Assembly: GCA_963783105.1 (NCBI GenBank)
Contig: CAWAMI010000003.1
Coordinates: 496,001 to 560,000 of the forward strand
Origin: JAVEDQ01 sp963783105
Lineage (GTDB): Bacteria; Actinomycetota; Actinomycetes; Frankiales; Frankiaceae
Reading direction: 5' to 3'
DNA length: 64,000 nucleotides
How positions within the stretch are numbered: the stretch's first letter is position 1; each line of letters starts with the position of its first letter. Of the stretch, positions 44,410 to 56,696 are shown piece after piece. The translations under genes and the position numbers were made by a program. A model generated the notes under the pieces. The model worked only from the letters and a program-made list of their open reading frames with translations. It did no database searches and was not told the DNA's origin.

Positions 44410-44865
44410 TCAGCCGTCGTGACGCACGACGACCACCGGGCACGCCGCGTGACTGACGCAGTGCGAGCTCACGGATCCGAGCAGCATGCCGGTGAACGCG
44501 CCGTGGCCACGGCTGCCGACCACGAGCAGGTCCGCGTCCCGGGCCTGCTCCAGCAGGACGCCCGCGGGGCTCCCCTCGTCGACGACGACCTGCACCGGCA
44601 CCTTCGGCTCGTGCCCGAGCGCCTGCCGGATCGCGGAATCCGCGACGAACCGCGCATCCTTCTCGATATCGAGATCCGGCGGCGGCGGCGCATAGCCGGA
44701 CAGGAGCGGCCACGTCCACGCGGTGACCACGCGAAGCCCTGCGCCCGTGATCTCGGCCTGCCGCGCCGCCCAGCCCAACGCCTGAACGCTGGACGAGGAA
44801 CCGTCCACGCCCACCACGATCGTTGTCCGGTTGCCTGCCTCAGCCGACTGCGGCGCCTCGCTCAT
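44410..44865 (-). CDS. Universal stress protein
   Basis: A 151-residue single UspA-domain protein starting IVVGVDGSSSSVQALGWA, with ATP loop GSRGHGAFTGMLLGSVS. Start at the ATG at 44865. Convergent with the DevS-like gene and divergent from the GNAT-synthetase gene, sharing a promoter region with a DosR-like box at 44923. Confidence 0.92.
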   Translation of the reverse strand: MSEAPQSAEAGNRTTIVVGVDGSSSSVQALGWAARQAEITGAGLRVVTAWTWPLLSGYAPPPPDLDIEKDARFVADSAIRQALGHEPKVPVQVVVDEGSPAGVLLEQARDADLLVVGSRGHGAFTGMLLGSVSSHCVSHAACPVVVVRHDG

Positions 44866-44922
44866 GCCTCCATTGTCGGTCCGGACGGTCGCCCCCCGAG
44901 GGGTCCCGAGTCGTGGACCGGA

Positions 44923-44936
44923 GCGCCTTTGGTCCC
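44923..44936. promoter_or_regulatory. DevR/DosR-like box between USP and GNAT-synthetase genes
   Basis: GCGCCTTTGGTCCC fits 12 of 14 positions, 57 bases from each of the two divergent starts (44865 and 44994). A GGGGTCCC half-site lies 29 bases to the left. Confidence 0.55.
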
Positions 44937-44993
44937 TACCGGTGCGGAGGGCTGCGGGTGTTCGCTCGACCCGTCGAACGGAGCGAGGTGACC

Positions 44994-47720
44994 GTGACGC
45001 GGTTCCAGAACGACGTGCCCGCGGAACCGGCTCTGCTGGGACGTGTCGACGTCGTCCTGCGCGACGGGAGTCCGGCGCGGCTGCGGCCCCTGCACCCCAG
45101 CGACGAACCGGCACTGCTCGAGCTGCACCGCTCGCTGTCCCCGGACAGCACCTACCTGCGGTTCTTCACCGCCAGCAGAAACTCCGGGGACCGCTACGTC
45201 GCCCGGCTCCTCCGCCCCGACGCACAGGGATCGGCCGGGCTGGTCCTGCTGCACCAGGGGCGACTGGTCGGCGTGGCGAGCTACGCACGTCTGGCCGAGC
45301 CGGGCCGCTCACCCGGCGCGGCCGCGGAGATCGCCTTCGCGGTCGCCGACGACGAGCACGGGCTCGGTATCGCGACGCTGCTCCTCGAGCATCTCGCCAG
45401 CCGCGCCCGCGCCGACGGCATCACGCACTTCGTCGCCGAGGTGTTGCCGCGGAACAAGCGGATGGCCGAGGTGTTCCGGGACGCCGGGTTCGGCGTGGAG
45501 CACGCGCACGTCGGCGACGTCGTGCACTACGACCTGGACCTCACGCCCGGTCCCGGACTCCTGGACGCACTCGACCGGCGGGACCGGCAGGCGGAGGTGG
45601 CCGGTCTGCGACGACTGTTCCGGCCCGAATCTGTGGCGGTCGTCGGCGCCAGCGAGCGCCCGCACACCGTCGGCACCGCCGTCTTCCGCAACCTCCTCCG
45701 CAGCGGCTTCGCCGGTCGCCTCTACCCCGTCAACCGGTCCCGACCGGTCGTCCAGGGGATCCGGGCCTGCAGCAGCGTCAGGGACCTTCCGCACGGGGTC
45801 GACCTGATCGTCGTGGCCGTGCCCGCGGAGCGCGTGCTGACCGTCGCCGAGGAATGCGCCGGCATCGGCGCGGGAGCGATGGTGGTGCTGTCGGCCGGTT
45901 TCGCCGACGACGGCCCGGAGGGCCGGGAGAGGCAGCGGAGGCTCGCCGACCTCGTCGGCGCGGCGGGCATGCGGCTCGTGGGGCCGAACTGCCTCGGCGT
46001 GCTGGACACCTCGGCGGGGCTGAGCGCCACCTTCGCCCCCCGCGTCCCGGGCCGCGGACCCGTCGGCGTGATGACGCAATCCGGCGGCCTGGGTATCGCC
46101 CTGCTGGAACACCTGACGACAGCTGATCTCGGCGTCACGACCTTCGCCTCGGTGGGCAACAAGGCCGACGTCAGCGGCAACGACCTCCTCCGCTGGTGGG
46201 GGCAGGACGAGGACACCCGCGTCGCCGTTCTCTACCTCGAGTCGTTCGGCAACCCCCGGCGGTTCGCCCGCCTGGCCCGTCAGCTCTCCGCCGAGAAGCC
46301 CGTCGTCGCCATCAAGGCCGGACGTTCCGGGGTCGGCGCCCGGGCCGCCGCGTCCCACACGGCGGCCGCGGCGACACCGGCCCGGTCGGTGGAGGCGCTG
46401 TTCCGACAGGCGGGGATCATCGCCGTCCCGCACATGGGAGACCTGCTCGACATCGTCACCCTGCTCGCGACCCAGCCGCTCCCCCGCGGCAACCGCCTCG
46501 GCATCCTCGGCAACGCCGGCGGCCCGAACATCCTGGCGGCGGACGCGGTCGCCGAGCTCGGCCTGGAGCTCCCGGAGCTCTCCGCGACGACGCAGGAGCA
46601 GCTGCGGACGTGCCTTCCGCACGGCGCGGCCGTGGTCAACCCGGTGGACACGATCGCCGGGGCGAACGGGCGGCAGTTCGAGGACGGGATCCGAGCCGTG
46701 CTGGCGGACCCCCGCATCGACGCGCTGTTGGCCATCGTCACGCCGACGCCGCTCACCGAACCCGACGAACTCGTCCGTGCGGCGGTTCGCGCTTGCGCCG
46801 GCTCGGACAAGCCGGTCCTGCTGAGCGTGGTCGGCAGCACGGCGACCACGAGCGTGGTCGGGCGGACTGCCGCGGGAGGCATGCCCCGCTACTCCTACCC
46901 GGAGGCCGCGGTCATCGCCTTCGACCGGATGGCCCGGTACGCCGAGTTCCGTCGCCGTCCGGCCGGACGGCTGCCGCGTCCCGCCCCGGGGGCGAGTGAC
47001 GGTCGGCGCCTCGTCGAGGACCGCCTGCGTCGCGACCCGGCCGGCGGATGGTTGACGCCGTCCGAGGCGCAGCAGCTGCTCGGCACCTATGGCATCCCGG
47101 TGTCGGAGTCGGTCGACGTGACCAGCGTCTCCGGCGCCGAGCGCGCGGCCAGGGACCTGGGCTTCCCCGTGACCCTCAAGGCGGTCGGGCCGTCCCTCGT
47201 GCACAAGACAGACGTCGGCGGCGTGGCGCTGGACCTGCCCGGTCCCACCGCGGTCGCCGCCGCCTACCGCGACATGAAGGCCAGGCTCGGGGACGCGATG
47301 GCGGGCGCGGTGCTGCAGCCGATGGCACCGGACGGCGTCGAAGTGGTGGCCGGCCTGACCACCGACCCCACCTTCGGTCCCCTGCTGATGTTCGGCATGG
47401 GCGGCGTCCTGACGGATCTCCTCGACGAGCGAGCCTTCCGCCTGCTCCCGTTGACCGACCTCGACGCCGCCGAACTCGTCCGGGAAGGACGAGGCGCCCG
47501 GCTGCTCACCGGGTACCGAGGCAGCCCACCCTGCGACCTGCTGGCGCTCGAGCAGCTGCTCGTCCGGCTCGGTCAGCTCGCGGTCGACCTGCCGGAGGTG
47601 GCGGAGCTCGACCTCAATCCCGTCCGGGCCTTCGAGCGGGGCGCACTGGTGCTCGACGCCAAGATCCGGGTGGCGCCCGCGCCGGCCCGGCCCGATCCCT
47701 TCGCCCGTCGCCTGCACTGA
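44994..47720 (+). CDS. GNAT-fused NDP-forming acyl-CoA synthetase (Pat-like)
   Basis: A 908-residue fusion. Residues 1-185 are a GNAT domain (FAVADDEHGLGIATLLLEHL; PRNKRMAEVFRDAGF), followed by CoA-binding (GASERPHTVG), ligase (MTQSGGLGIALLEHL; GNAGGPNI) and C-terminal ATP-grasp domains (about 680-895). The same parts occur in PatZ/YfiQ protein acetyltransferases, there with GNAT last; GNAT first is common in actinobacteria. It probably senses acetyl-CoA or acyl-CoA and acetylates acyl-CoA synthetases such as the one at 54885. Start at GTG 44994, ribosome site GCGAGG. An earlier GTG at 44988 is possible. Confidence 0.9.
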   Translation: MTRFQNDVPAEPALLGRVDVVLRDGSPARLRPLHPSDEPALLELHRSLSPDSTYLRFFTASRNSGDRYVARLLRPDAQGSAGLVLLHQGRLVGVASYARLAEPGRSPGAAAEIAFAVADDEHGLGIATLLLEHLASRARADGITHFVAEVLPRNKRMAEVFRDAGFGVEHAHVGDVVHYDLDLTPGPGLLDALDRRDRQAEVAGLRRLFRPESVAVVGASERPHTVGTAVFRNLLRSGFAGRLYPVNRSRPVVQGIRACSSVRDLPHGVDLIVVAVPAERVLTVAEECAGIGAGAMVVLSAGFADDGPEGRERQRRLADLVGAAGMRLVGPNCLGVLDTSAGLSATFAPRVPGRGPVGVMTQSGGLGIALLEHLTTADLGVTTFASVGNKADVSGNDLLRWWGQDEDTRVAVLYLESFGNPRRFARLARQLSAEKPVVAIKAGRSGVGARAAASHTAAAATPARSVEALFRQAGIIAVPHMGDLLDIVTLLATQPLPRGNRLGILGNAGGPNILAADAVAELGLELPELSATTQEQLRTCLPHGAAVVNPVDTIAGANGRQFEDGIRAVLADPRIDALLAIVTPTPLTEPDELVRAAVRACAGSDKPVLLSVVGSTATTSVVGRTAAGGMPRYSYPEAAVIAFDRMARYAEFRRRPAGRLPRPAPGASDGRRLVEDRLRRDPAGGWLTPSEAQQLLGTYGIPVSESVDVTSVSGAERAARDLGFPVTLKAVGPSLVHKTDVGGVALDLPGPTAVAAAYRDMKARLGDAMAGAVLQPMAPDGVEVVAGLTTDPTFGPLLMFGMGGVLTDLLDERAFRLLPLTDLDAAELVREGRGARLLTGYRGSPPCDLLALEQLLVRLGQLAVDLPEVAELDLNPVRAFERGALVLDAKIRVAPAPARPDPFARRLH

Positions 47721-47749
47721 GCCGTCGCCGGTCCCCGGCATCTGACGGC
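47721..47749. terminator. Nested hairpin between convergent synthetase and ATPase genes
   Basis: Outer arms GCCGTC (47721-47726) and GACGGC (47744-47749) enclose an inner GCCGG/CCGGC stem with a small ATCT bulge. It lies directly after the synthetase stop and before the ATPase stop, as a bidirectional terminator would. Confidence 0.5.
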
Positions 47750-47763
47750 CGCCGGCCGGCGCG

Positions 47764-50460
<2,697 letters not shown>

Positions 50461-50507
50461 TGCTCAGCGCGGCTGGCGACCCGTGGCCACTGCTCCACCG
50501 CGGTCCC

Positions 50508-51392
50508 TCATCCCCGGGTCAGGACGGGATCGATGCGCGGCGCGCCGTCCTGCGGTGCGACGCTGAAGACCTCGTCCAGGGGACGTCGGGGATCCGGAAC
50601 GCTGTCCACGGCGTCGGCGAGCCGGAGGACCACCTGCACGGCGCCTCGGATCTCGGAGCTCCGCCGGAACGCAGCGCGGAGGTCGGGCAGCTCGAAGGGC
50701 TGTTGCAGCAGGCTCGCCGAGGTCCCGGTCGCGGCTGCGGTCAGCAGCACCCGCGCCATGGCCTGGCCGGCCTCGATCTGCGCGGAGGGCGTGTCGGATC
50801 CCGTCCACACGACGGCGACGTCCAGGTCGCCGAGCCAACGGGCGAGTTCCGGCGGGTGGGCACGCTCGGCGGGCTCGACGACGTGGTGGAGACGCGCGTT
50901 CTCCTGCTCCGCCGCGAGCCGCAGCGCATCCCATCCCTCGACGGGCAGCGCATCGGCCTGGAGACGCCGCGTCAGGTGCTGGTGCCGCACGGCCTCGAGC
51001 AACTGCCACTCCGCCGAGCGCATCGAGGCCGTACCGGGCGCCCCGAAGGAGATGGTGGCCACCAGGTCGGGACGGGTCTCGTCCGGCAGCAGGGAAATGG
51101 CCGGGCTCCGGCCCAGCCGGAGCAGGGCAAGGCGCACGTGGAACAGGGCCGCACCGCACGAGACGAGCTGGAGCCGGCCGTCCGGGTCGAGCACGGGGAT
51201 GCGTCGGCTCGGGTCGGCGAACAGGTCGAGACGACGCCCGTCGCTGACGAACAGCCAGGGCTGGGTGTCGTGCACCGATGGCGCCTGCGTGGCGAGAGCG
51301 ACGACCCAGCGCATCAGGGCGTCCGACAGCGCGCCGGCCGGTGGCGCCTCCTCCGGAGGCCGGGCGGAGGGCATGTACGCGCTGCTGGTCAC
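50508..51392 (-). CDS. Acg-like nitroreductase-family protein
   Basis: A 294-residue FMN-type nitroreductase relative of Acg/Rv3131 (DosR-induced). Recognised from the opening QAPSVHDTQPWLFV, the repeated segment near EWQLLEAVRHQHLTRR and the second half LARWLGDLDVAVVWTGSD followed by AGQAMARVLLTAAATGTSAS. Such proteins are thought to sequester FMN rather than act as classic reductases. Start at GTG 51392; an alternative ATG at 51374 is possible. A DosR-like box ends 58 bases upstream. Followed by the P-type ATPase. Confidence 0.88.
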   Translation of the reverse strand: MTSSAYMPSARPPEEAPPAGALSDALMRWVVALATQAPSVHDTQPWLFVSDGRRLDLFADPSRRIPVLDPDGRLQLVSCGAALFHVRLALLRLGRSPAISLLPDETRPDLVATISFGAPGTASMRSAEWQLLEAVRHQHLTRRLQADALPVEGWDALRLAAEQENARLHHVVEPAERAHPPELARWLGDLDVAVVWTGSDTPSAQIEAGQAMARVLLTAAATGTSASLLQQPFELPDLRAAFRRSSEIRGAVQVVLRLADAVDSVPDPRRPLDEVFSVAPQDGAPRIDPVLTRG

Positions 51393-51449
51393 CCCGCCAC
51401 GGTCGCGCCCGCACGGGCCGGCTCCCAGGGTCCGCACGACGGCCGGGGA

Positions 51450-51463
51450 AGGACCAAGGACCC
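51450..51463. promoter_or_regulatory. DevR/DosR-like box between nitroreductase and trehalose synthase genes
   Basis: AGGACCAAGGACCC fits 12 of 14 positions, 58 bases from the nitroreductase start and 37 from the TreT-like start. Confidence 0.55.
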
Positions 51464-51499
51464 TTTCGCCTGCGCGCTGCCCCGCGAACCGTCACTGGC

Positions 51500-52984
51500 A
51501 TGAGCATCGTGTCCCGGGTACCGCGCGAGGTCGTCATGCCCGCGATGGGCACCGACCGGCTGGCCGACTTGCTGGGTACGCAGCGGCTGCAGCACTTCAC
51601 GGACTATGCGGCCCGCGTCCGCGGCCTGATCGACGGCAGCACGATCTGGAACATCAACTCGACCGCAGCCGGCGGCGGGGTGGCCGAGATGTTGCGGGCG
51701 CTCCTGCCGTGGGCCCGCGGCGTCGGCATCGACACCCGTTGGCTCGTGATCGAGGGCGACCCCACCTTCTTCACGGTCACGAAACGGCTGCACAACAGGC
51801 TCTACGGTTTCGTCGGTGACCGCGGCCCGTTGGGCGAGCGCGAACGTGCCTGCTACGACGAGACGCTCGCGGCCAACGCTGAGGACCTGCGCGCGCTGAT
51901 CCGCCCCGGCGACACCGTGATCCTGCACGACCCCCAGACGGCCGGCCTGGTCGAGACCATGCGGGAAGCGGGTGCCCACGTGGTGTGGCGCTGTCACATC
52001 GGCCGGGACGCCTCCAACGGCTACACCGACGAGGGGTGGGCCTTCCTGCGGGAAGACATCCTGCGTGCCGACGCCGTGATCTTCAGTAGGAAGCAGTTCA
52101 TCCCGTCCTGGTTGCCCTCGGACCGGGTGATGCTGATCCCGCCCTCACTCGACCCGTTCAGCCCGAAGAACCAGGATCTCTCACCCGACATGGTCCGGCG
52201 GATCCTTGTGCACGTAGGGCTCCTCGGCGGGCATGGCGAGGCCGGCACCTTCCCGTTGTTCCTCCGCACCGACGGCTCGCCGGGCCGCGTGGATCGGCAC
52301 GCCGACATCCTCCAGTCCGGTCCCCCACCGTCACCCGACGTGCCGCTCGTCGTGCAGGTCTCCCGATGGGACCACGCGAAGGACATGGCCGGGGTGCTCG
52401 AGGCCTTCGCGGCACATCTGCCGGGTCACGAGGACGCGCACCTGCTGCTCGCCGGGCCGAGCGTCTCGGGAGTCGAGGACGACCCCGAAGGCGGGCAGGT
52501 GCTCCAGGAGTGCGTGGGGGCGTGGCAGTCGTTACCGCATTCCGTGCGCGGACGAGTGCACCTGGCCTGCCTGCCGATGCGCGACCTGGAGGAGAACGCG
52601 GCCATCGTCAACGCGCTGCAACGACACGCCGCCGTCGTGACCCAGAAGAGCCTGGCGGAAGGCTTCGGGTTGACGGTCGTCGAGGCGATGTGGAAGGCGC
52701 GCCCCGTCGTCGCGAGCGCGGTCGGTGGGATCTGCGACCAGGTCGTCGACGGCGAGACGGGCTTCCTCGTCGAGGACGCGACCGATCTCGACGCGTTCGG
52801 CACCGCGGTCGGCCGCCTGCTGTCGGATCCGGAGATGGCGGCGCAGTTCGGAAAGGCGGGACAGCGCCGGTCCCGGGAACTCTTCCTCGGGGACGTCCAC
52901 CTGGAGCGGTGGGCCGAGCTGATGCTGCGAGTGATGGAGGGGCCGCCGGAACGAACCAACGACGCGGCCGACATGGCACGGTGA
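51500..52984 (+). CDS. Trehalose-synthase-like glycosyltransferase (GT4, TreT-like)
   Basis: A 494-residue GT4 glycosyltransferase resembling trehalose glycosyltransferring synthase, which joins glucose from a nucleotide sugar to glucose. N-terminal motifs STAAGGGVAEMLRALLPWAR and VLHDPQ-like VILHDPQTAG plus C-terminal EGFGLTVVEAMWKARPVVAS (the E-x7-E signature of retaining GT4 enzymes) are visible. Start at the ATG at 51500; an in-frame ATG at 51545 exists. It stands alone, convergent with DUF2254. Trehalose would fit a stress-protectant role. Confidence 0.85.
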   Translation: MSIVSRVPREVVMPAMGTDRLADLLGTQRLQHFTDYAARVRGLIDGSTIWNINSTAAGGGVAEMLRALLPWARGVGIDTRWLVIEGDPTFFTVTKRLHNRLYGFVGDRGPLGERERACYDETLAANAEDLRALIRPGDTVILHDPQTAGLVETMREAGAHVVWRCHIGRDASNGYTDEGWAFLREDILRADAVIFSRKQFIPSWLPSDRVMLIPPSLDPFSPKNQDLSPDMVRRILVHVGLLGGHGEAGTFPLFLRTDGSPGRVDRHADILQSGPPPSPDVPLVVQVSRWDHAKDMAGVLEAFAAHLPGHEDAHLLLAGPSVSGVEDDPEGGQVLQECVGAWQSLPHSVRGRVHLACLPMRDLEENAAIVNALQRHAAVVTQKSLAEGFGLTVVEAMWKARPVVASAVGGICDQVVDGETGFLVEDATDLDAFGTAVGRLLSDPEMAAQFGKAGQRRSRELFLGDVHLERWAELMLRVMEGPPERTNDAADMAR

Positions 52985-53049
52985 CGCTCGCGGAGGGGGT
53001 GTGACCGGGTGGGGCAAGCTCTACCCGGGATCGGGGGCGGTCTCGCTCC

Positions 53050-54393
53050 TCACGCGCTGGGCGTGCGTGCAGCAGCTCGTGGTGTCGGCAGGTGCCGATC
53101 CGGTGCCTCGGTGGCGCCGAGGCCCTGGCGGTCGCTGGCCACGGCGGCGAGACGGTCGGTCGAGTCGCCGAAGGCACGCCCGGCCGCAGCGTCCAGCAGC
53201 GCGAGTTCGGCCTGGACCGGGGCCCGACGCTGCTCAGGAACCGATTCGAGCACGTTCTCCAGGAGCGCCCGTAGCCGGCGCATCACCTGGATCGAGCCCT
53301 CGCCGTAGTGCCGCGTCTCATCGATAGCAAGACTGAGGAAGTCCTCCCAGCTGGGGGCGCGGAAGCGGAACCGGATGACGCCGGCCGCGTCCCGACCGAC
53401 GCCGGGCGTCAGGCGGCGGGTGCCGACCCTGCGCAGGAGCAGTTCGATCTGATCCAGCGCCTGCGTGGAGGTCGTCGGGTCGTTCACGCCGGGCGAGAGG
53501 GCTTTGGCGGAGATGTCGGCGAAGAGCCGGAACGCGAAGGCGGGGTCCTGGCGCATGGTGCGCTCGTCGCCGGTGGCGACCGTGCCGCGAAGCCAGTCGT
53601 CGGCGATGTCGCTCGTCCCGCCGTGCACCGTGAACAGCACCGAGCCGTCGGCCACCAACTCCCCGAAGCGGGGACCGAGTTCGAGAACGGCGTCGGCCTC
53701 CCGGGCACGGTCGACGAGACTCCGCACGTCGACGCTCTGCACGACGCCAGGCCGTCCGCGGTAGGTGACCGTCCGTCCTGCTACCGAGAACTGCGGCTCG
53801 GCCTCCGGCTCGGTTCCCGGCTCGACGGCAGGGTCGGGGTAGGCGCGGTCCACGGCCCGGCGTGCGTCCTCCCCGAGCTCGGCCAGGACCGATGCGACTC
53901 GTAGGCCCTGCGTGGTCCGGGTCAGCAGCCGAAGGAACAGGAGCATGCTGAGCAGCAGAAGAAGAATCGCCACCGAGATCGAGTTGTCAGGCACGAACGC
54001 TGCGTCGTCGCCGGTGCCGACGACCCGCAGGACGGCCAGGGCGTAGATGAACGTGGCCATGAAGATCCCCAGGGCCGCCTTGGTGCTCGGGTCGCGGAGA
54101 AACCGCCGGAGCAGGCGGGGAGAGAACTGGCTGGACCCGAACTGGACGGCGATCAAGAGGATCGAGAAGACGAAGCCGGTGAATGTGATCATGCCGCTGG
54201 CGATGGCCCCGAGTACGGCGCGGGCTGCGTCCTCGCCGAACGAGATACCGAGCCTGCTGCTCGTGTGCTTGTCGACCTCGGAGAGCGTGAGTGCCAGCGC
54301 GACGGCGAGCACGACGAGAACGAGCGGCACGATCCACAGGCTGTTGCGGACGTACTCGTAGATGCGCCAACGCGTGCGCCATGAGAACCGCAT
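53050..54393 (-). CDS. DUF2254 membrane protein
   Basis: A 447-residue membrane protein with four predicted helices in the first 160 residues (including ALGIFMATFIYALAVLRVV), followed by a long cytoplasmic region with the DUF2254 motifs VQSVDVRSLVDRARE, DIADDWLRG and ALSPGVNDPTTSTQALDQ. Start at the ATG at 54393, with AGGTGG upstream. The family is widespread and uncharacterised. Convergent with the TreT-like gene. Confidence 0.88.
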   Translation of the reverse strand: MRFSWRTRWRIYEYVRNSLWIVPLVLVVLAVALALTLSEVDKHTSSRLGISFGEDAARAVLGAIASGMITFTGFVFSILLIAVQFGSSQFSPRLLRRFLRDPSTKAALGIFMATFIYALAVLRVVGTGDDAAFVPDNSISVAILLLLLSMLLFLRLLTRTTQGLRVASVLAELGEDARRAVDRAYPDPAVEPGTEPEAEPQFSVAGRTVTYRGRPGVVQSVDVRSLVDRAREADAVLELGPRFGELVADGSVLFTVHGGTSDIADDWLRGTVATGDERTMRQDPAFAFRLFADISAKALSPGVNDPTTSTQALDQIELLLRRVGTRRLTPGVGRDAAGVIRFRFRAPSWEDFLSLAIDETRHYGEGSIQVMRRLRALLENVLESVPEQRRAPVQAELALLDAAAGRAFGDSTDRLAAVASDRQGLGATEAPDRHLPTPRAAARTPSA

Positions 54394-54599
54394 GACCACC
54401 TGCCCGTGGGAGAGCCAGAGCCCTGTACTCGGCCCGGCCAGTGTGCAAGGGCAGATGCGGGAACACCTCACCCGAAGCGGATGAGCCACCTGGACGACGC
54501 GGCGGTACCGCCATACCGACAGAGGGCAAGGTGCCCGACACGCAGAGGCCGGACCCCGGTCAGTCTTGGATGAACCAGCCGCGCACCGGGGCCTCGTGA

Positions 54600-54750
54600 T
54601 CGACGTTCCCATTCCGCCTCCGTCGGGAGCCGTCCGCCCGCCCACCGGCAGTAGGCCCGTGCGTCGGCCCAGGACACGTGGAGGAAACAGGCCGGCCGAC
54701 GTCCTGCTCAGCCCCGGACGGCTGCAGCACGGGTCCACGTGGCGACTCCC
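54600..54750 (-). pseudogene. Formylglycine-generating enzyme (FGE/SUMF1) remnant
   Basis: Reading the minus strand, VSWADARAYCRWAGGRLPTE is a clear match to the active-site half of FGE/sulfatase-modifying factor proteins, preceded by a short ACFLH stretch and then an in-frame stop (54708-54710). About 50 residues are recognisable; the real family is near 300 residues. After the EAEWE motif the frame loses similarity. It lies in the 54394-54884 gap, which otherwise holds only the regulatory box at 54779. Confidence 0.65.
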
Positions 54751-54778
54751 CTCGGTCTGGGACCGCGGCCCGGACGCA

Positions 54779-54792
54779 GGGCCATAGGTCCC
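54779..54792. promoter_or_regulatory. DevR/DosR-like box before FadD-USP operon
   Basis: GGGCCATAGGTCCC fits 12 of 14 positions and ends 92 bases before the preferred ligase start at 54885 (47 before an upstream ATG at 54840). Confidence 0.5.
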
Positions 54793-54884
54793 ACGACACC
54801 TGCCCGGGCGGCACGTGCGCCCGGGCGAGCCGAGGCGCGATGGTCGTCTTCGCTGCCCGCAACGGCTCGATCCTGGAGCAGAAC

Positions 54885-56678
54885 ATGCAGACCTTCGCAG
54901 TACCCGCCCTTCACCTCGTCCGCCCCGACGAGACGGCCATCGATGCCCTGGAGCGACAGGCCGAGAACGCACCGGAGCACGCAGGCTTCGCCACGTTCGA
55001 CGACGGCAGCTGGCAGGAGGTCACCTACCGGGATTTCCTGGACCGGGCAACGGGCCTGGCGCGCGGACTCCTCGCGGCCGACGTCGCTCCCGGCGACCGG
55101 GTGGCACTGATGTCGCGGACCCGCCTCGAGTGGGCGTTGTGCGACTACGCCATCTGGTTGGTGGGCGGCGTGACCGTCCCGATCTACGAAACGTCCTCCG
55201 CCGAGCAGGTGGAGTGGATCCTCAGCGACTCCGGGGCCATCGCGGTCTTCGTCGAATCGGACCAGCACGCCGAGTTGGTGGAAGCGGCGCGCCCCGCGGC
55301 CCCGCAGGTGCGCTCGGTGTGGCAGATCGACGCCGGCGACCTCGACCGCCTGCACACCGAGGCGAGCTCGGGCGGCGACGACGAGCTGGCCCGTCGGCGC
55401 TCCGGGACGGGAGCCGATGACCTCGCCACGATCGTCTACACCTCGGGCACCACCGGCCGCCCGAAGGGCTGCGCGCTGAGCCACAAGAACCTCGTCGCCA
55501 CCTACAGCAACACCCGGAACGCCCCGGGCATCCCGGAGATCTTCAATGACGAGGCCTCGACGGTGCTGTTCCTGCCCCTCGCGCACTGCCTCGCCCGGAT
55601 CATTCAGCTGAGCTGCATCAATGCGGGTGTGAGCATCGCCTACGCGCCGGACCTCCGGGACCTGCCGGAGCAGCTGAAGTCGTTCCGGCCGACCCTGCTG
55701 CTGTCCGTGCCGCGGGTGTTCGAGAAGCTCTACAACACGGCCAGGCACACCGCGCACGCGAACCGGCAGGGCCGTGTCTTCGACTGGGCCGAGCACGTCG
55801 CCGTCCAGTACAGCCGGGCCCTCGACGACGGCGGCCCCGGGTTCGGGCTCCGGATGCGGCACGGGGTGCTCGATCGCCTGGTCTACCGCAAGCTCCGCGA
55901 GGCGATGGGCGGGCGGATCCGCTGGTCCGTGAGCGGGGGTGCCCCCCTCGGTGACCGCCTCGGGCACTTCTTCCGTGGCGCCGGGGTCACGGTGCTCGAG
56001 GGATACGGGCTGAGTGAGACGGCCACCGGCGGAACGCTGAACCTCCCCGTGGAGCAGCGCGTCGGCAGCGTCGGGCGCCCGGTGCCGGGGTGCGAGGTGC
56101 GCGTCGCGGCGGACGGCGAACTCCTCGTCCGGGCCGAGTTCGTGATGCCCGGCTACTGGCACAACGAGGTCGCGACCAAGGAGGTCCTCGACCACGACGG
56201 CTGGCTGCACACCGGCGATGTCGGCGAGATCGACGACGACGGCTACGTCTTCATCACCGGCCGCAAGAAGGAGCTGCTCGTCACCTCCGGGGGCAAGAAC
56301 ATCGCCCCGGCCGTGCTCGAGGACCGGCTCCGCGCCTCCGAGCTGGTCAGCCAGGGCATGGTCGTCGGCGACAACCGGCCCTACGTCGCCTGCCTGGTGA
56401 CGCTCGACGAGGACGCGCTGCGGCAGTGGGCGACCGACCACGGGCGGTCCGAGCATTCCGCCGCCGAGCTCCGGGACGACCCGGACCTTCGCGACGAGGT
56501 GCAGCGGGCCATCGATTCGGCCAACGCCGCCGTCAGCAGGGCGGAAGCCATCCGTACCTGGCGCATCCTCGATCGCGACTTCACCGAGGCCGGCGGCGAG
56601 CTGACCCCCACGTTGAAGCTGCGCCGAAAGGTGATCATGGATCGCTACGGGGCGGACGTCGAGGCCCTGTACAGCTGA
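54885..56678 (+). CDS. Long-chain acyl-CoA ligase (FadD15-like)
   Basis: Activates fatty acids to acyl-CoA. The 597-residue product carries the P-loop-like YTSGTTGRPKG (about 185-195), the adenylation motif YGLSETATGG and the C-terminal hinge GDVGEIDDDGYVFITGRKKE with Lys-rich GGKNIAP, all long-chain ligase signatures; length fits FadD15. Start at the ATG at 54885 with GGAG seven bases upstream; an ATG at 54840 is also open. A USP gene follows after 18 bases. Its acyl-CoA may feed the Tgs1-like enzyme, and the GNAT-synthetase at 44994 may acetylate it (both inferred). Confidence 0.93.
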   Translation: MQTFAVPALHLVRPDETAIDALERQAENAPEHAGFATFDDGSWQEVTYRDFLDRATGLARGLLAADVAPGDRVALMSRTRLEWALCDYAIWLVGGVTVPIYETSSAEQVEWILSDSGAIAVFVESDQHAELVEAARPAAPQVRSVWQIDAGDLDRLHTEASSGGDDELARRRSGTGADDLATIVYTSGTTGRPKGCALSHKNLVATYSNTRNAPGIPEIFNDEASTVLFLPLAHCLARIIQLSCINAGVSIAYAPDLRDLPEQLKSFRPTLLLSVPRVFEKLYNTARHTAHANRQGRVFDWAEHVAVQYSRALDDGGPGFGLRMRHGVLDRLVYRKLREAMGGRIRWSVSGGAPLGDRLGHFFRGAGVTVLEGYGLSETATGGTLNLPVEQRVGSVGRPVPGCEVRVAADGELLVRAEFVMPGYWHNEVATKEVLDHDGWLHTGDVGEIDDDGYVFITGRKKELLVTSGGKNIAPAVLEDRLRASELVSQGMVVGDNRPYVACLVTLDEDALRQWATDHGRSEHSAAELRDDPDLRDEVQRAIDSANAAVSRAEAIRTWRILDRDFTEAGGELTPTLKLRRKVIMDRYGADVEALYS

Positions 56679-56696
56679 GCGAACGGACGTCACGCC

